Below, piece after piece: positions 38,930 through 51,064 of a DNA stretch of 64,000 nucleotides; the stretch's first letter is position 1; each line of letters starts with the position of its first letter. This DNA comes from Didymodactylos carnosus (Eukaryota; Rotifera; Eurotatoria; Philodinida; Philodinidae), in NCBI GenBank assembly GCA_905250885.1, contig CAJNOQ010000011.1:1-64000 (forward strand), read 5' to 3'. Both the position numbers and the translations under genes were made by a program. The notes under the pieces are model-generated. The model was not told the origin of the DNA and made no database searches. It saw nothing but the letters and a program-made list of their open reading frames with translations.

Positions 38930-39956
38930 AATGATAATAATAAATAATATGTACAAAATATACACACAGAGGATATACGACGGTAATAAATTATTTTGTG
39001 TATTTAAACTTTATGAAAGTAAACAAAAATCATTAACGTTAAATAAATGCATATTTCTAAAACAAAATAACAACAACAACTATGATTAGTATTATTTGAT
39101 GTTTGAGTTATACTTTGAAGTTAGAAAAACTTGCTAGCTCACACAAAAATAAATTAAACATTAGAAAAAAAAGTCTAGCGCTATTAATAACCGTCACGGC
39201 AAAAACCGTACAATTTTAATCCTTCTACCTGATTTACACAAATCTATGTATAATTAACAACACAGAAAGATTGGTAATAAACTTTTTCTACTCTTTGTTT
39301 CTTTCTTTATTCAAATGTGTTAAATCACCTGCGCAATTTAATTCATAAAAGCGGGAAAAGGTATGTGTATTATGAATCATGCTGTAATGAATCATCCGTT
39401 CTGTATTTTGTTTTGTATGTGCATAAATAATATTTTTCGCCAACGTCTGCGAATTGTAAATTTATAATTTTGAAAATATTCATGCTCGAATTTAATAGAA
39501 GACGATGATATACAGGAAAATGCAACGAAAAAACGTCGAGACAAACATATCACTATACCAAATGATTACAGAACTGCTTTAAGAAGAAGAAAGTACTATC
39601 TTCTACTAATTGATTGAGAGTTATAGAAGAAAAATATAAAATGTTTAGATTTCTGGACAATATGAACATGGAAAAACGATTAATGAACGTCTTTTATTTA
39701 GTCATTTTCAACTATTTGCTGTGGATACGAGAAATAAACGATGAGAATGACAAATACATCATCTTATGTTATTTTTTTCTCAAATTTCAAACTGATAATA
39801 TTGTAATACAATCAGACACACACACACACATAGTGAGATATCTCTTACCAAGAAATAATATTTAAATACAACCTCAACGAAAAAGAAAAAAATGCATCCG
39901 GTTTTACATGTAACAGCTGTTGTAATCATCATCATCACCAACAACAATCTGTTCTT

Positions 39957-42900
39957 TGGTAGACGAAAAAAAGAATAAAAATAACACATTATATTGAGTT
40001 GAATAAGAATTTCGACTTTTCGTACAGTTAGATAGTTCAAAAAGTTAACTGGAAACAATTCTCTTTGAAAACAACAAAATTATAGAACTAACTCCGCTTT
40101 CTACTGCAAGAACGAATCTCTACTTAACCAAAACACTATTTTGACTAAGTTTTTTCTAACTTTCTTGCTGTCAAAATGGCAAGGCTAAAAAGGTTATTCA
40201 GACTAGAGTAATGTTTGAAAAATTCAGTATCAATTTGAAACGAAACAGTAGAATTTTTAAGCTTTTGTTACTTTTTAAATTTGTATGGTGTATGTCTTAC
40301 ATTAATATCAATGAAAAAAGTAAATAACATATAAATGAATAGAAGTCTAAAAAAGTCTGGTGACAAAAACAGTACGTATATATATGGACTCTATTGTAAT
40401 ATAGTTATAATTCAAGTAGAAAGCAACATGGTTTTTTTCCCTTGCTTTGTTATATTCTATATGATAGAACAAAAAACATTATCTGTATGTAGAAAAATAG
40501 AGTCGACGTATTCTTATTCTTCTAAGGCAAAATCCACTGTTTTACTGATGAACTATAATAATCAAGTTCACATAGAATCAATGAATATGATGTATAAGAA
40601 TTGTGACCTTTTTTCCATTCTACCGTATCAGGTGAAAAATAGAAAGAATATGATTATGACCTATGCATAGTGTTCAATATTCTTCTGTACAAGTCAAATA
40701 GAAGTTTTATTTAGTGTTATTTAGAGCTAGAAAAAAATGCAAATGCAATGAAACTTTATCAGAAATCTAAGTAAAACGTCTAGTTAAAGATATTGTCGCG
40801 AAAAACGTGTAGCTAAACGTGTGTAGTGCCTGTGCATTAACCCTAAGAAAACATATAAATGGACAAGACATTTCTAACTTTTTTATACACTTCCTGTCAA
40901 GGATTTGTAAGCTGTTCGCTGCCAAGTTATTCAATCGTCCAAGGTATTTTTTTTTTCGTCTGAATTGAATCGTAAAGATTCGCGCTTCAATGAATTACAT
41001 ACGTAAAAATTCAAGTTATCACATAGACATGCTGTCGCAAAAGAAAAAGTTAAATAAAAAGAAAATAGGACATAATCTGTGCGTCACGTGATCGGGCACA
41101 TTCCATGGGAGACATAGTGTAGAGTGCAACAAATGTGTCTTCTGCAGAGACAGTATTGTGTCCTGTTATGAGGCACTTGTTCATGCAACATATTTCAGAA
41201 CATATCCATGGCACTTCCCTGTCACAGCACTTTGAATATGTCATCGACACGGCATAGTCCAATTTTTTACAGAGTTGAGAAGAAAGACATATTTTAGCGA
41301 ATAGATAAAATGTTTGATACTTCCAAAACTTTCTCTTCTCATTCAAACTAAGAATACAAGCTGAAAACATATTATCCTCTAATGCTAAAGACTTCCAATG
41401 ACATGCTTTTCTGTCCATTTCTATGGGCAACTCGCCATTTGCGCAACTTTTTTATGGAGATGTTCAGCTAATTCGGATCTCTAATAAACGTTTGTAAGAC
41501 TAATTCTGCATTCAGCTTGTTTTCTTCATTTATACACCTTACCTATGAGCAAGACGATATTTCGGTATTTTCACTTGTCTTGATTTTATAAGCGAAATAC
41601 TTAGGACCCTCTTAATCGAAAAAAAACACAATAACTCTCACCTCAAGCTGCACATTATTATTCGAAGGGTAGATGCAAAAGCTCAGGTGCAATAGTCAGC
41701 AGCTGAAGGATAAAACATACACAGATAGAATGTGAAAGCCCTTGTTTTCTCTTTTTTTGTGGGTGGAAAGTTACCATTACATCAGTAATCAAGCAAAGAA
41801 GTAAAATATACATGCGAGAATGCCTGGAATGGTTGAGATAGATAAAAAACAGTTCACTACCTACTTTCATCTAAAAGAAGTTTCGTGTACTTTCGTATCG
41901 GTTTAAATGAAAAAAACTTTTGAAACAGATGGCACTAATGGGTGTGTTTTCATTAGTAAAGAATTGCGTAACTGTTTAATGGTTTGATGGTATACTATGG
42001 ATCAAGTATTTCTTATTTACTGTATTGTTCAGGGTTACTACTTTTTCCGCTTTTTAGACCCATTTCCGCATTCAGACTTTATTTCCGGTTTGTTTCTCAC
42101 CATTAAAACTTATCAGAGCACAAAGTCATCTCCAAAAAAAGACTATTAAGTTGACAAATTTTCCAAGGGAAGAAACAAAATTGTTGTTTCAGTTTTCAGA
42201 CTTCTCTAGGTAGTAAACCTGGTATTGTTTTATGACTATTCTTATGCAGCTCTTAGAGTTGGGTGAGTCTTAACTTAATTTTAGGCAAGGATTAACTTAA
42301 TTCTTGGTGATTCATCCAAAACCTAAAGTATTGAGTAAAGTCTTTGCTGTCTCATGAGAGATGATCTTGAGTTAAACATTTATTTCTCTAAAATTGTTTT
42401 AAATCAAAGGTATAGGACTATACATTAGATAAACCAAACGCAAATTTGAGTCTGTATTTACACAACCGAAAGACGTATAAAAAACAGGCATTGCCATTGG
42501 CCGATTATCGATTTGGGACTTGCAGATTAAAAGCCATAAATCAATGAAAAAGGTCGTTGAATGATGCGGAATGCCGTATTTTGAAAAGATATCTATTCTC
42601 TATCTTACTAAATGATAATGGAACAATTGTTGAGATGGGTTTGAAAAATAAAGTACAGATTTTCAATTTCCAGAAAAGTATTTTTAAGCGAGTGAGAGGT
42701 AACTTAGAAGTTTTTTGATAATTTATTCATATAGACATCCAAATCTAATTTCAGAATTAGTATAGCTATCACGACTCACGAGAAAGAACAAAATCAAGTT
42801 TGTCTCTAAATATTTTCTGTGATTAAAGATGTACAAATCAAACATTTGAACTGTAGAATATTTATAGGTATTTTAACTCCATTATGACTAAAAAAAATGA

Positions 42901-43317
42901 AATTTTAGCTTTCACTCAGATGGAAACATGTACAATAAGAGTAACCACAAGAAAAGAAAAATCTATTGAAGAAACGCAAGTTTATTAAGCTAACGTCATT
43001 GAAACAGGGATAGATCACCTTGTTGTCCAAAACTCGTTATCATTAGCTTATATTTCAAGAGTTGTGGATGAGGATGAGCTCATTTTACCCTTGTCATTTT
43101 GACAGCAAGAAAGTTAGAAAAAACTTAGTCAAAATAGTGTTTTGGTTAAGTAGAGATTCGTTCTTGCAGTAGAAAGCGGAGTTAGTTCTATAATTTTGTT
43201 GTTTTCAAAGAGAATTGTTTCCAGTTAACTTTTTGAACTTTCTTACTGTACGCAAAGTCGAAATTCTTATTCAACTCAATATAATGTGTTATTTTTATTC
43301 TTTTTTTCGTCTACCAT
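39957..43317. mobile_element. 3.4-kb unit bounded by ~230-bp terminal inverted repeats
   Basis: The segment 39957-40188 (begins TGGTAGACG, ends near CAAGG) is repeated inverted at 43091-43317 with about 95 percent identity by eye. Both copies include words around CACATTATATTGAGTTG and AGCGGAGTTAGTTC in matching order. No clear target duplication is visible at the ends. The interior is AT-rich with one coding-like frame (41050-41418, minus). The high arm identity suggests either a DNA transposon with long ends or a recent inverted duplication. It occupies most of the shared upstream region of KLC and AIP. Confidence 0.6.
41050..41418 (-). CDS. Unrecognised Cys-rich frame inside the TIR unit
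   Basis: An open frame from an ATG at 41418 to a TAA gives about 122 residues with ten or more cysteines, including a C-C-D-R-E-V-P-W-I-C and C-C-M-N-K-C cluster. Codon texture is better than random for this AT-rich DNA, but there is no known domain and no flanking splice support. It could be a fragment of an element-encoded protein or a chance frame. Confidence 0.3.
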   Translation of the reverse strand: MDRKACHWKSLALEDNMFSACILSLNEKRKFWKYQTFYLFAKICLSSQLCKKLDYAVSMTYSKCCDREVPWICSEICCMNKCLITGHNTVSAEDTFVALYTMSPMECARSRDAQIMSYFLFI

Positions 43318-43501
43318 TTCGAAGATGAATTTATCATCGTAAAACTTGTAATGGTTACCTAAAGTGTGAAGTGCTCAGTTAATTTCTTCGTACAACATGA
43401 TTCAACGATTAAAACTCAGTTTCCTAATAAATCCTTTGATTTTCTTGTTTCTAGATTTTAGAATAGATAGATCATCATCTCTCATCAAACAATTCTAAAT
43501 C

Positions 43502-46500
43502 ATGATTTATGGACCTGACGCATCAAATTGTCCAATTAAAAAACAAGTTCTCTATTCTGGAAAAGAAGTAATCGATTTTTCAGATGACATGAAGGTTAGT
43601 TGGTAATCAAGAAAGGTAAACAAGCCTTTTTTTTTGTTCTTTATTTTGTAGCTCTTCATTCATTATCAAACATTGACTAAGGATGGCACAGTAATTGATG
43701 ATTCTAAGCAACATAAAAAACCTTTGGAACTAACACTTGGTCATAAATTTAAATTAGAATGTTGGGAACAATGTCTAAAAACAATGCGATTAGGTGAAGT
43801 TGCAAAATTTTCAATCGAGAAACATGTAATTATAAAACGTTTATTTCTTTTATCTAGTAATTGAACTGGATAAGCTGCTAATATTCTCTTCTCTGAGTTA
43901 AAGCACGGCCGTTTCTTGATTTGTTTTCTTGGCAGTTGTTTCTATCCCAAGCTGTGAATGAAACCACCGAGATATTGAGAGGAATAGGAAAAAAGCGTTC
44001 GTTAATCATAGTGAAAAGTTCAAGATCTTCTGTAATTATGATTATAATGTTGCAATTTTGATACATTTCAGACAAAGTTCTCTATGATCTGTTAGTTGTG
44101 ACTTGTTAAAAGTTTTTGAATAATCGGATTGTGCTTTTGAAAGTATAATTTATGACTGATGCAGTATAACCGAGTGTGCATTGTATTTTTCACCGGGATA
44201 CATATTAGGTGTGTCTTCTTTATTTCATTATTCAAAATAATTTATACATGTATTACATTAGCTGTAACGTTAGCTTTTAGGAAATTACGCAACTGTAGCA
44301 AAACAGATACGTGATTATTACAAAAATCAGACATCACCCAACAATCATCATCACGATGAGGGTGCAAATCATCATCATTGTTGTGGATTTATGGCATTAG
44401 AACAAGGACTTGGTTACAAAGATTTAGATCGGTTACTGCGCGAACCAGAACCGTTGGATTTCATTTTTGGTAAATATTGAAATAAAGGATGCGAGTTTCT
44501 ACCCATTATTTAGGCATGATGATATATATTTTTTACACATGGTTAAATCATACTATAATCTCATTTACTGCTTGATCTTTAGATGACTCCATAGATGTTC
44601 TCTTTTCTTTCATCAAATTACGTGCCCGTTCTCTCGTGTGATATTTTTCTTTATGAATAAATGCTTTTTCACTTGAATGCTGATCTGTTTTAAGGAATTT
44701 TGAATTTGTAATGTCTTGCAACTGATTATTTGATTGTGCTTGAACGTTTATTTCTTGCTGTTGTTGTTCATTTGGAGGTGTTTTGATTGGTAGATCAGAA
44801 CTAATCTCTGTGACCGTTTTCTTTTCTTGCTCGGGTAATGTATTGTCTGTCTCTTTGTCGTTGGCAAATGATTTTTCATATAGAGAGGTTTTATTGATAT
44901 TTAAATGAGTTACTGGTGATGTGTGTATGTCCATTACTTGTGCCGATAGACTGTCTAGTGATAATGTTGGCATTACATCATGACTGTTGATATTATTTAC
45001 TATGCTGTTGTTGTTGCTACTTGTAACTACAATTTCATTTGGCTTCACGTTTGTGTTTGAATCGACAATAATATTCGACTTTTTGTTTGTATTAACCTAG
45101 AAGTTAAGTTGAGCTTAACGAATAAGAATTATAGATAAATGGGATAAAAAAATGTTTGCCGGTAGGATATATGAAGTGAAAAAGTTGTCTGTGGCGACGA
45201 CCTAATACTCCAGAGGTTCACACCGAAGTGAACGCAACATAGTTTATGTCTAATGATAGATAATCAACAGATTAACTTACAACGACAGATATTTCATGTG
45301 AATTTGGACCTTTATGACTAATTCCAATGCCAATATCTTCATGTAATCCAGTTAAGTCAAGCTCAGATGCCAAAGTAGCTGAAACAGTACCAAATAAGAT
45401 AAAGTGCATTTAGTTTACATTTAATATGACTCACTATTTTTGCTGTTGTTTTCTGTGTGATTATTATTATTATTCAAATAATTTTCATCAATTTCTGTTG
45501 TTCCTGATAGTGTACTAAATATATTTCCAGTGACAATTTGCGATGGTCTTGTTGACGTATCATCATCAAGCATATTACTTTGATTATGTAAGCTTTGTAA
45601 ATAAATTTCAACAATATCTGCCGGTCTTACTACTAACTTGAATGTCCAGTTTGTTGATAATTTTCCGAAAACATCTGCGATACAGATGTAGATACCACTA
45701 TCATTAATATGTAAACGTTCGATGACCAGTTCATGTTCATGTATCGCCTCGTTATGTCGCATATCGATGATGATTGTTTCAGCATCCGGTCTATTAGCAT
45801 AACACGTACGGTTCAACGAGTCACCTTCAAACATAATTGCATTTCCTGTCCAATTCGATCGTTTTATATCTAGTGCTAATGATGTAATTAATTGTAATTG
45901 TTCACCATATTCTAATACTTGGTCACCAATAATCACTGCACAACGGTAGTATCCTTCAACTTTGTACATTGATGCTTCTTGATGACGATGAATATTTGGT
46001 GATATACCACTGGAGTTTGTTATTGGAGTCCATGTATTATTGAGCTCATCTCGACGTTCCCAAATAATCTTTGAACGTGGATATTCTTTTAATGTACATG
46101 TTAGAGGAATCTTGAAACAAAGACAAATAATTATTCTACAAGTATCTCGTACCTTTTAGGGTGAATATGTACCAATAGATTGGGTAGACTATAAATTCGT
46201 TTAACTGGCAATGGCTCAACGCCTTTTTCCGTGCTGAATATCATATGCGATGTCATTGTACTGTATTCATTTGTAGCAATACACATATATTCACCATCTC
46301 GAACTGCTGACGCTGTAAAATTAAATAGATACGAATGTCCTTCGCGTGGTGATGAAAATGGATATTCATTGATTGGTTTAAATACATTTCCAAATAACGT
46401 TGAATTATTTGGTTTAAATAACCATTGATATTTCGGACCGGGATCAGCCTTGATTCCACATTTCAATACAACCATCTCGTATTCTTTAGCCGTATGACGA

Positions 46501-49500
46501 GATGAATTTGTAAATCCTGAAATAGCCATTGGTTGTCCATATCTAAATGAAAGACAAAAAATGGAGAGTGACTCTGTAAACGACCATTTTTTTCTATCTC
46601 ACATGTTTAAGAAAAAACTCCATGACTGATACAAACGATGTTCAAGAATAGCTTGACATGTGTACATTCCTTCATGTTCATAACCAACAGAATCAATGGT
46701 GATCGATGAAGGACTTGTAATTGAAATAGGAGATGGTTGTTGACCTGGTGCAATGTTTAATGACGGATGTTGCACATCACCATCTTCTTTAATTATTCTT
46801 AATAACGAATTTGGCCAATTAGTTACACAATGCTTTTCGAAACTCGAACCAAACATAAGTTTTGTATCATTCCATGGACTTAATAGTGTAAATACCACAA
46901 TTAATTCGACAATATGACTTGTTTTTACGGCTCGTTTTGTTGTTGCATAGATTAAACGACAACGATATTCACCCGTATGAAATATAGTCAAATTCTTTAT
47001 CAGAATACGAGAATGATTTCTGTAATCACTCAGATTAACCCATGGATAATTTGTTGTTGTAGAGGATGTTGTTGGTTGATTATTTTCACGTCTATATTTT
47101 TCTTTTCCATCGGCAAACGTGTACTCTTTAGGCGTCAAATGTCCAAAATCGATTGCTTTAAATTCCCATAGAATTTCTTCATCGTGATCAGCTTTATAGG
47201 GACATTTGATTGATAATTGTTTTCCTTGATGAACAAAGGATATTTCAATTTTTGATCGACGATCATCAGCAACGGCTCTCGATGGATCATTCAGTTGTTC
47301 TTGTGCAAGTAGAAGAATTTCTTTGCTCTCCTTAAAAAAAAGTCAAATAAAGAATTATGTTAATTGCGTTGCTGCAAAATTTAACAGCGTAAATTTTTAG
47401 ATAATCTTGAACAATCGTTATGTTTTTTCGCAAGTAGATTAGGGTTCTTTCGCACTAACAGTGCCGCAAAACGGATGTAACAGATAGTTCAAGATTGTTC
47501 ACTCTTCAATGTAACACTCTGTAATCAATTTTAGTTCTTGGCGCTGGAGGCATCGATAGAAGGACAAAATTCAAGATGATTGACTATCTATAGGTTGCGT
47601 TTTGGTTCCAACAAGTTTTTTCACGATACATAACTATTATATGCAGTTGAGATGATCAAATTCCTTGACGGTCTTCAGAAACAGTGCTGCTTCCACATGC
47701 TTTTTCCTGATTTTTTTGAGAAGAATTGTGCCGTGTGAAGTGTTTAAAACTTTTACATTATCGAAGATGTTACATGTTGCGAATCTGTTATTTAAGACAC
47801 TAAACTAATAGCCTGTTTTTTCAATATAACAGGATTTTGTCACCTTACTTTTTCAAACTCTGCAGCATCTGCTAACCTAGTTGATCGCGACAGTATAGAA
47901 CTTGCATTTTTTCTTGCTTTTTTCTCACCTGCGATTGTCCATTATCGTCTCTCCCGATACATTTGTAATTTCCTGTGCCAGCGATTTTACCACCGGCAAA
48001 ATCATCGATTTGTAACGTGTCTCGTAGTTCGTCACCATTATCAGCAGGTCGATATGTTGGATATGTTGCGTTTTGTTTATAGTACCAATGAACGTTTCGT
48101 GCATACGGACAGTGTAGCAGTACGTTTGTATGCATCGGTACATTTTGACTTGTATTAGTATCAACACCATCATTTAAACGAAATATTAATTGTTGTAACG
48201 CTCGACCCTCTCGAGTCGTTAATAAAAGTTGCTTACATGTTATTAAATGAATTAAAAGAAACGCTGATACTATAATACAAAAAGAAACTGACAAATAACA
48301 GAATTTTATAATCATATTTTGGGTAAATTTATCATAGAAAATTTAGATATTTATTATTTAATAATTGTTAACAATGTAACTCGTTTGTTTTAACATATGA
48401 TCCTACTCTTTATCCATTGAAAAAAACGACCTTAGCGACGAATAGACAGAAATCCAAATAAACATTGTTTTTTATATGTCAAGTAAATCTGATTATAGTA
48501 CATCATCGTATAAACGTAATAATACTTATACAGCAGCAACTGTCTCGTTGATTCCTGTTTTCATTTGTTTTTAGAACTTGTCAAAGTGCTAAAACCTGGA
48601 GAGTTTGAAAAAGAGACGTATTTTTTAACGGATGATGAAAAATTTAATTTAATACCGAAACTTCGAGAAAGTGGAAATGCATTATATAATGCATCCGATT
48701 ACGAGAAAGCGTGTGAAAAATATGGACAAGTGTTACAATTTTTTGATGAACTCATGATAAAGTTAGTTTTTGATGTTTGTAAACTTTTTGTTAAGGAAAA
48801 AACATCCGCGTAACGTTTCACTGGACGATTCTCGTGTAAGATGAGAGAAAATAGAACGTTAGAGAAGTTTCTATCGATATGAACTAACAATTTTATCAAT
48901 ATTAGTTAGTTATAGCATAGAAATAGTCACTACTTCTCTGTCAAGTTAGAATTTTGTGAATTTTCAAATAAAAACAGTGAAAAACATTCAGTTAAGCTTT
49001 ATTTTTCAATGATCTTAAGTCTATGCTTATAGTGGCCATATTTGTTTTTAAAACCGGTTCAAAAGTGAAACTCAGAATGTTTATAGAAAATGAGACAATA
49101 CTTCAGACTTTGATCTACTGTACATGGATGACGTTAAATATTCAAATTCCAGTGTATTCATCTACAAATTTGAGGAAATTATCGATATGTATTTGAGAAA
49201 GTTTTTAAAAATAGCGAGGCATATATATTGAAAGCTGTATCTGAATATATTGCTATTCTTGAAATTATTTTTCTCATCTTTCAAACTCTTAGTTTATTAA
49301 TTTATTCAGGGAAAAACCAAATGATGTAGAATGGAAAAAGTTGGATGAACAACGTCGACCAATACGTAAATGATTTTTCTTGATCATTTCACATAACTAA
49401 ACTAATTTTTTTAATTTCTTTTTTTAGTTCTAAATTTTGTACAATGTAAATTAAAATTAGGTGAATACTATTCGGCCATTGAACATGCCACAACGATATT

Positions 49501-49792
49501 GAACAGTGATTCAACTAATTCAAAAGCACTTTATCGTCGAGCAAAAGCACATGTTGGTGGTAAGTAATTTAAAAAAAACCCAGACAGAACAGTATATTTC
49601 TATAGCAAGAGTATCTCATTGCTCTTTTTAGCATGGAATATAAAAGAAGCTAAAGAAGATTTTGAAACTTTATTAAAAGTCGATCCATCATTGAATGCAT
49701 TAGTCAAACAAGAATTGAATTTATTAGCACAAGCTGAACAAGAAAAAAATAAACAAGATAAATCAAATTTAACTCGACTATTTTCAACATAA
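43502..49792 (+). CDS. AIP: AIP (XAP2), FKBP-like and TPR co-chaperone
   Basis: Exons 43502-43594, 43652-43838, 44281-44469, 48575-48761, 49310-49365, 49428-49559, 49632-49792 give 334 residues (human about 330). The N-terminal FKBP-like fold has the family text F-I-H-Y-Q-T-L, G-T-V-I-D-D-S, K-P-L-E-L and V-A-K-Q-I-R; a H-C-C-G motif (as H-H-C-C-G) precedes three TPR units (about 175-310) that bind the HSP90 C-terminus, with R-R-A-K-A-H-V-G-A-W-N near the end matching R-G-K-A-H-A-A-V-W-N. In animals AIP holds client receptors and kinases with HSP90 in the cytosol. The exon 2 donor is uncertain: the obvious GTAATT at 43826 gives the wrong phase, and GTTTAT at 43839 gives the right one. A His/Asn-rich insert precedes H-H-C-C-G. 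The third intron (4.1 kb) hosts another gene on the opposite strand. Confidence 0.9.
44548..48315 (-). CDS. Secreted multi-Ig-domain protein nested in the AIP intron
   Basis: Exons 47929-48315, 46603-47330, 46173-46542, 45435-46110, 45281-45378, 44548-45096 keep frame and give about 935 residues. A hydrophobic leader (residues 5-28) is followed by an Ig-like domain (C-P-Y ... G-N-Y-K-C) and then about five more Ig-like units marked by Cys, Trp and the closing Y-x-C (E-Y-R-C, M-Y-T-C, E-Y-M-C, Y-Y-R-C, I-Y-I-C), with many N-glycosylation sequons. The last 300 residues are low-complexity, Asn/Gln/Ser/Thr-rich and without a membrane helix in this model, so the product looks secreted or the anchor lies in an exon I missed. 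The whole gene lies within one intron of AIP on the other strand. No ortholog recognised; adhesion or receptor-ligand roles are the usual ones for such proteins. The exon 3 donor (GTACAT at 46172) was chosen by phase. Confidence 0.7.
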
Positions 49793-51064
49793 CTGGGTTT
49801 TTTTTTCGAGAGAATTTTTTTCTATGTTCTTATTATTCCGTATTAAGTTGTACAAATTATATGGTGTAATCAATAAATCAAAAATGTCATCTATTTTGTT
49901 AGTCTTTCTGTTAATAGAGATGCATTATCTTCGATGAGTCAATAATCTTTAGTATATTGATTCTCGGAAAATATATTTTTTGATTTCAAATAAGTTCATT
50001 TTTTGCTTTCTGCAATTAGAATTTGTTTGTTCTTATTCTACATAATTAATTATGTCAAAAAGTGAAAAAGTGTAAAATAAATCATGGTAATTCAGATATA
50101 TTTGTACACGAAAAGACAATAAATAGTAAGTATTTGATGAAAAATGTTGTTTCATTAAATATTCTTTAAGCCTTTTTAACTTGACTATGTCAATCTATTG
50201 TTTTTTTATTCGAAAAAGAGAACTTTTTCTTTTTCTTAAAGTATAAAACGACTCACACACATTTGAGAAATCTTGAAATATAGTTGAAATTCTCTTCGAT
50301 ACATTGTCGATATGTATCTTGATTCAACAAAAATAACCCATCGGTAAGTTTGTATCTTTTAGTTTATCATTCAGATATTTTCTCTTACTTTGATTATAAT
50401 AAAGTCTATGAAGTCTTGGTTTTATATTGTTTCTGTATATAACGTGATTATAGTTCGTAAACAAAGTGGTTCAAATATGCTAATTATCTTAATTTTCGAT
50501 TAATAGGTATGTTGTCATTTCTCATTTATTGAGAATGAACATAAGCAAATCCAATGAAATGTCTCTTATTTAATTTTTTCTTAGTATTTATTGCTGAAAT
50601 TTTTAAATATATTTTTTTATAACTCATAGAAAATTTTTATTTCATATATTAACTATAATAAGTTGAATAAAACGGTTGTACACTTTATAAAAAAAATGTG
50701 TCACAAAAAATAATACATGAAATAGATACATTTTGTACGATGAAAAAGATGTCAAAATAGCGATATTCACGACACATTTTATATCATAAGTAGAAGCACA
50801 TTTTTGTGACGTTATTCAGGATACATGTGTCATGAACGACAATAGTTGGACATATTTTTCATCGTACAAAATGTATCTATTTCATGTATTATTTTTTGCA
50901 TTATCAGAGAAGACATTTTTTTCAGTGTACTTTTAATTAAAAATCAAGTGCCGTAAAAAGTTTTCAGACAACGGCATAGATAGGATATTACTATTTTATC
51001 CTTTCCAAAAATAATATTTCTCCATTTTTAGTAATGCTTAGATCAATATTGTAGATAAGAATAA
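49793..51064. other. Intergenic with one MITE
   Basis: Holds the 3' end of AIP (AATAAA near 49869) and an inverted-repeat element at 50681-50927. No gene seen. Confidence 0.5.
50681..50927. mobile_element. TA-flanked MITE
   Basis: The ends CACTTTATAAAAAAAATG and the near complement ATTTTTTTCAGTG are each bordered by TA (50679-50680, 50928-50929). Inside, long arms (around ATACATGAAATAGATACATT at 50713 and its complement near 50870) pair almost perfectly over about 45 bp. It is about 247 bp, has no frame, and resembles the ends of the element at 20573, suggesting one family of Tc1/mariner-like MITEs. Confidence 0.65.
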
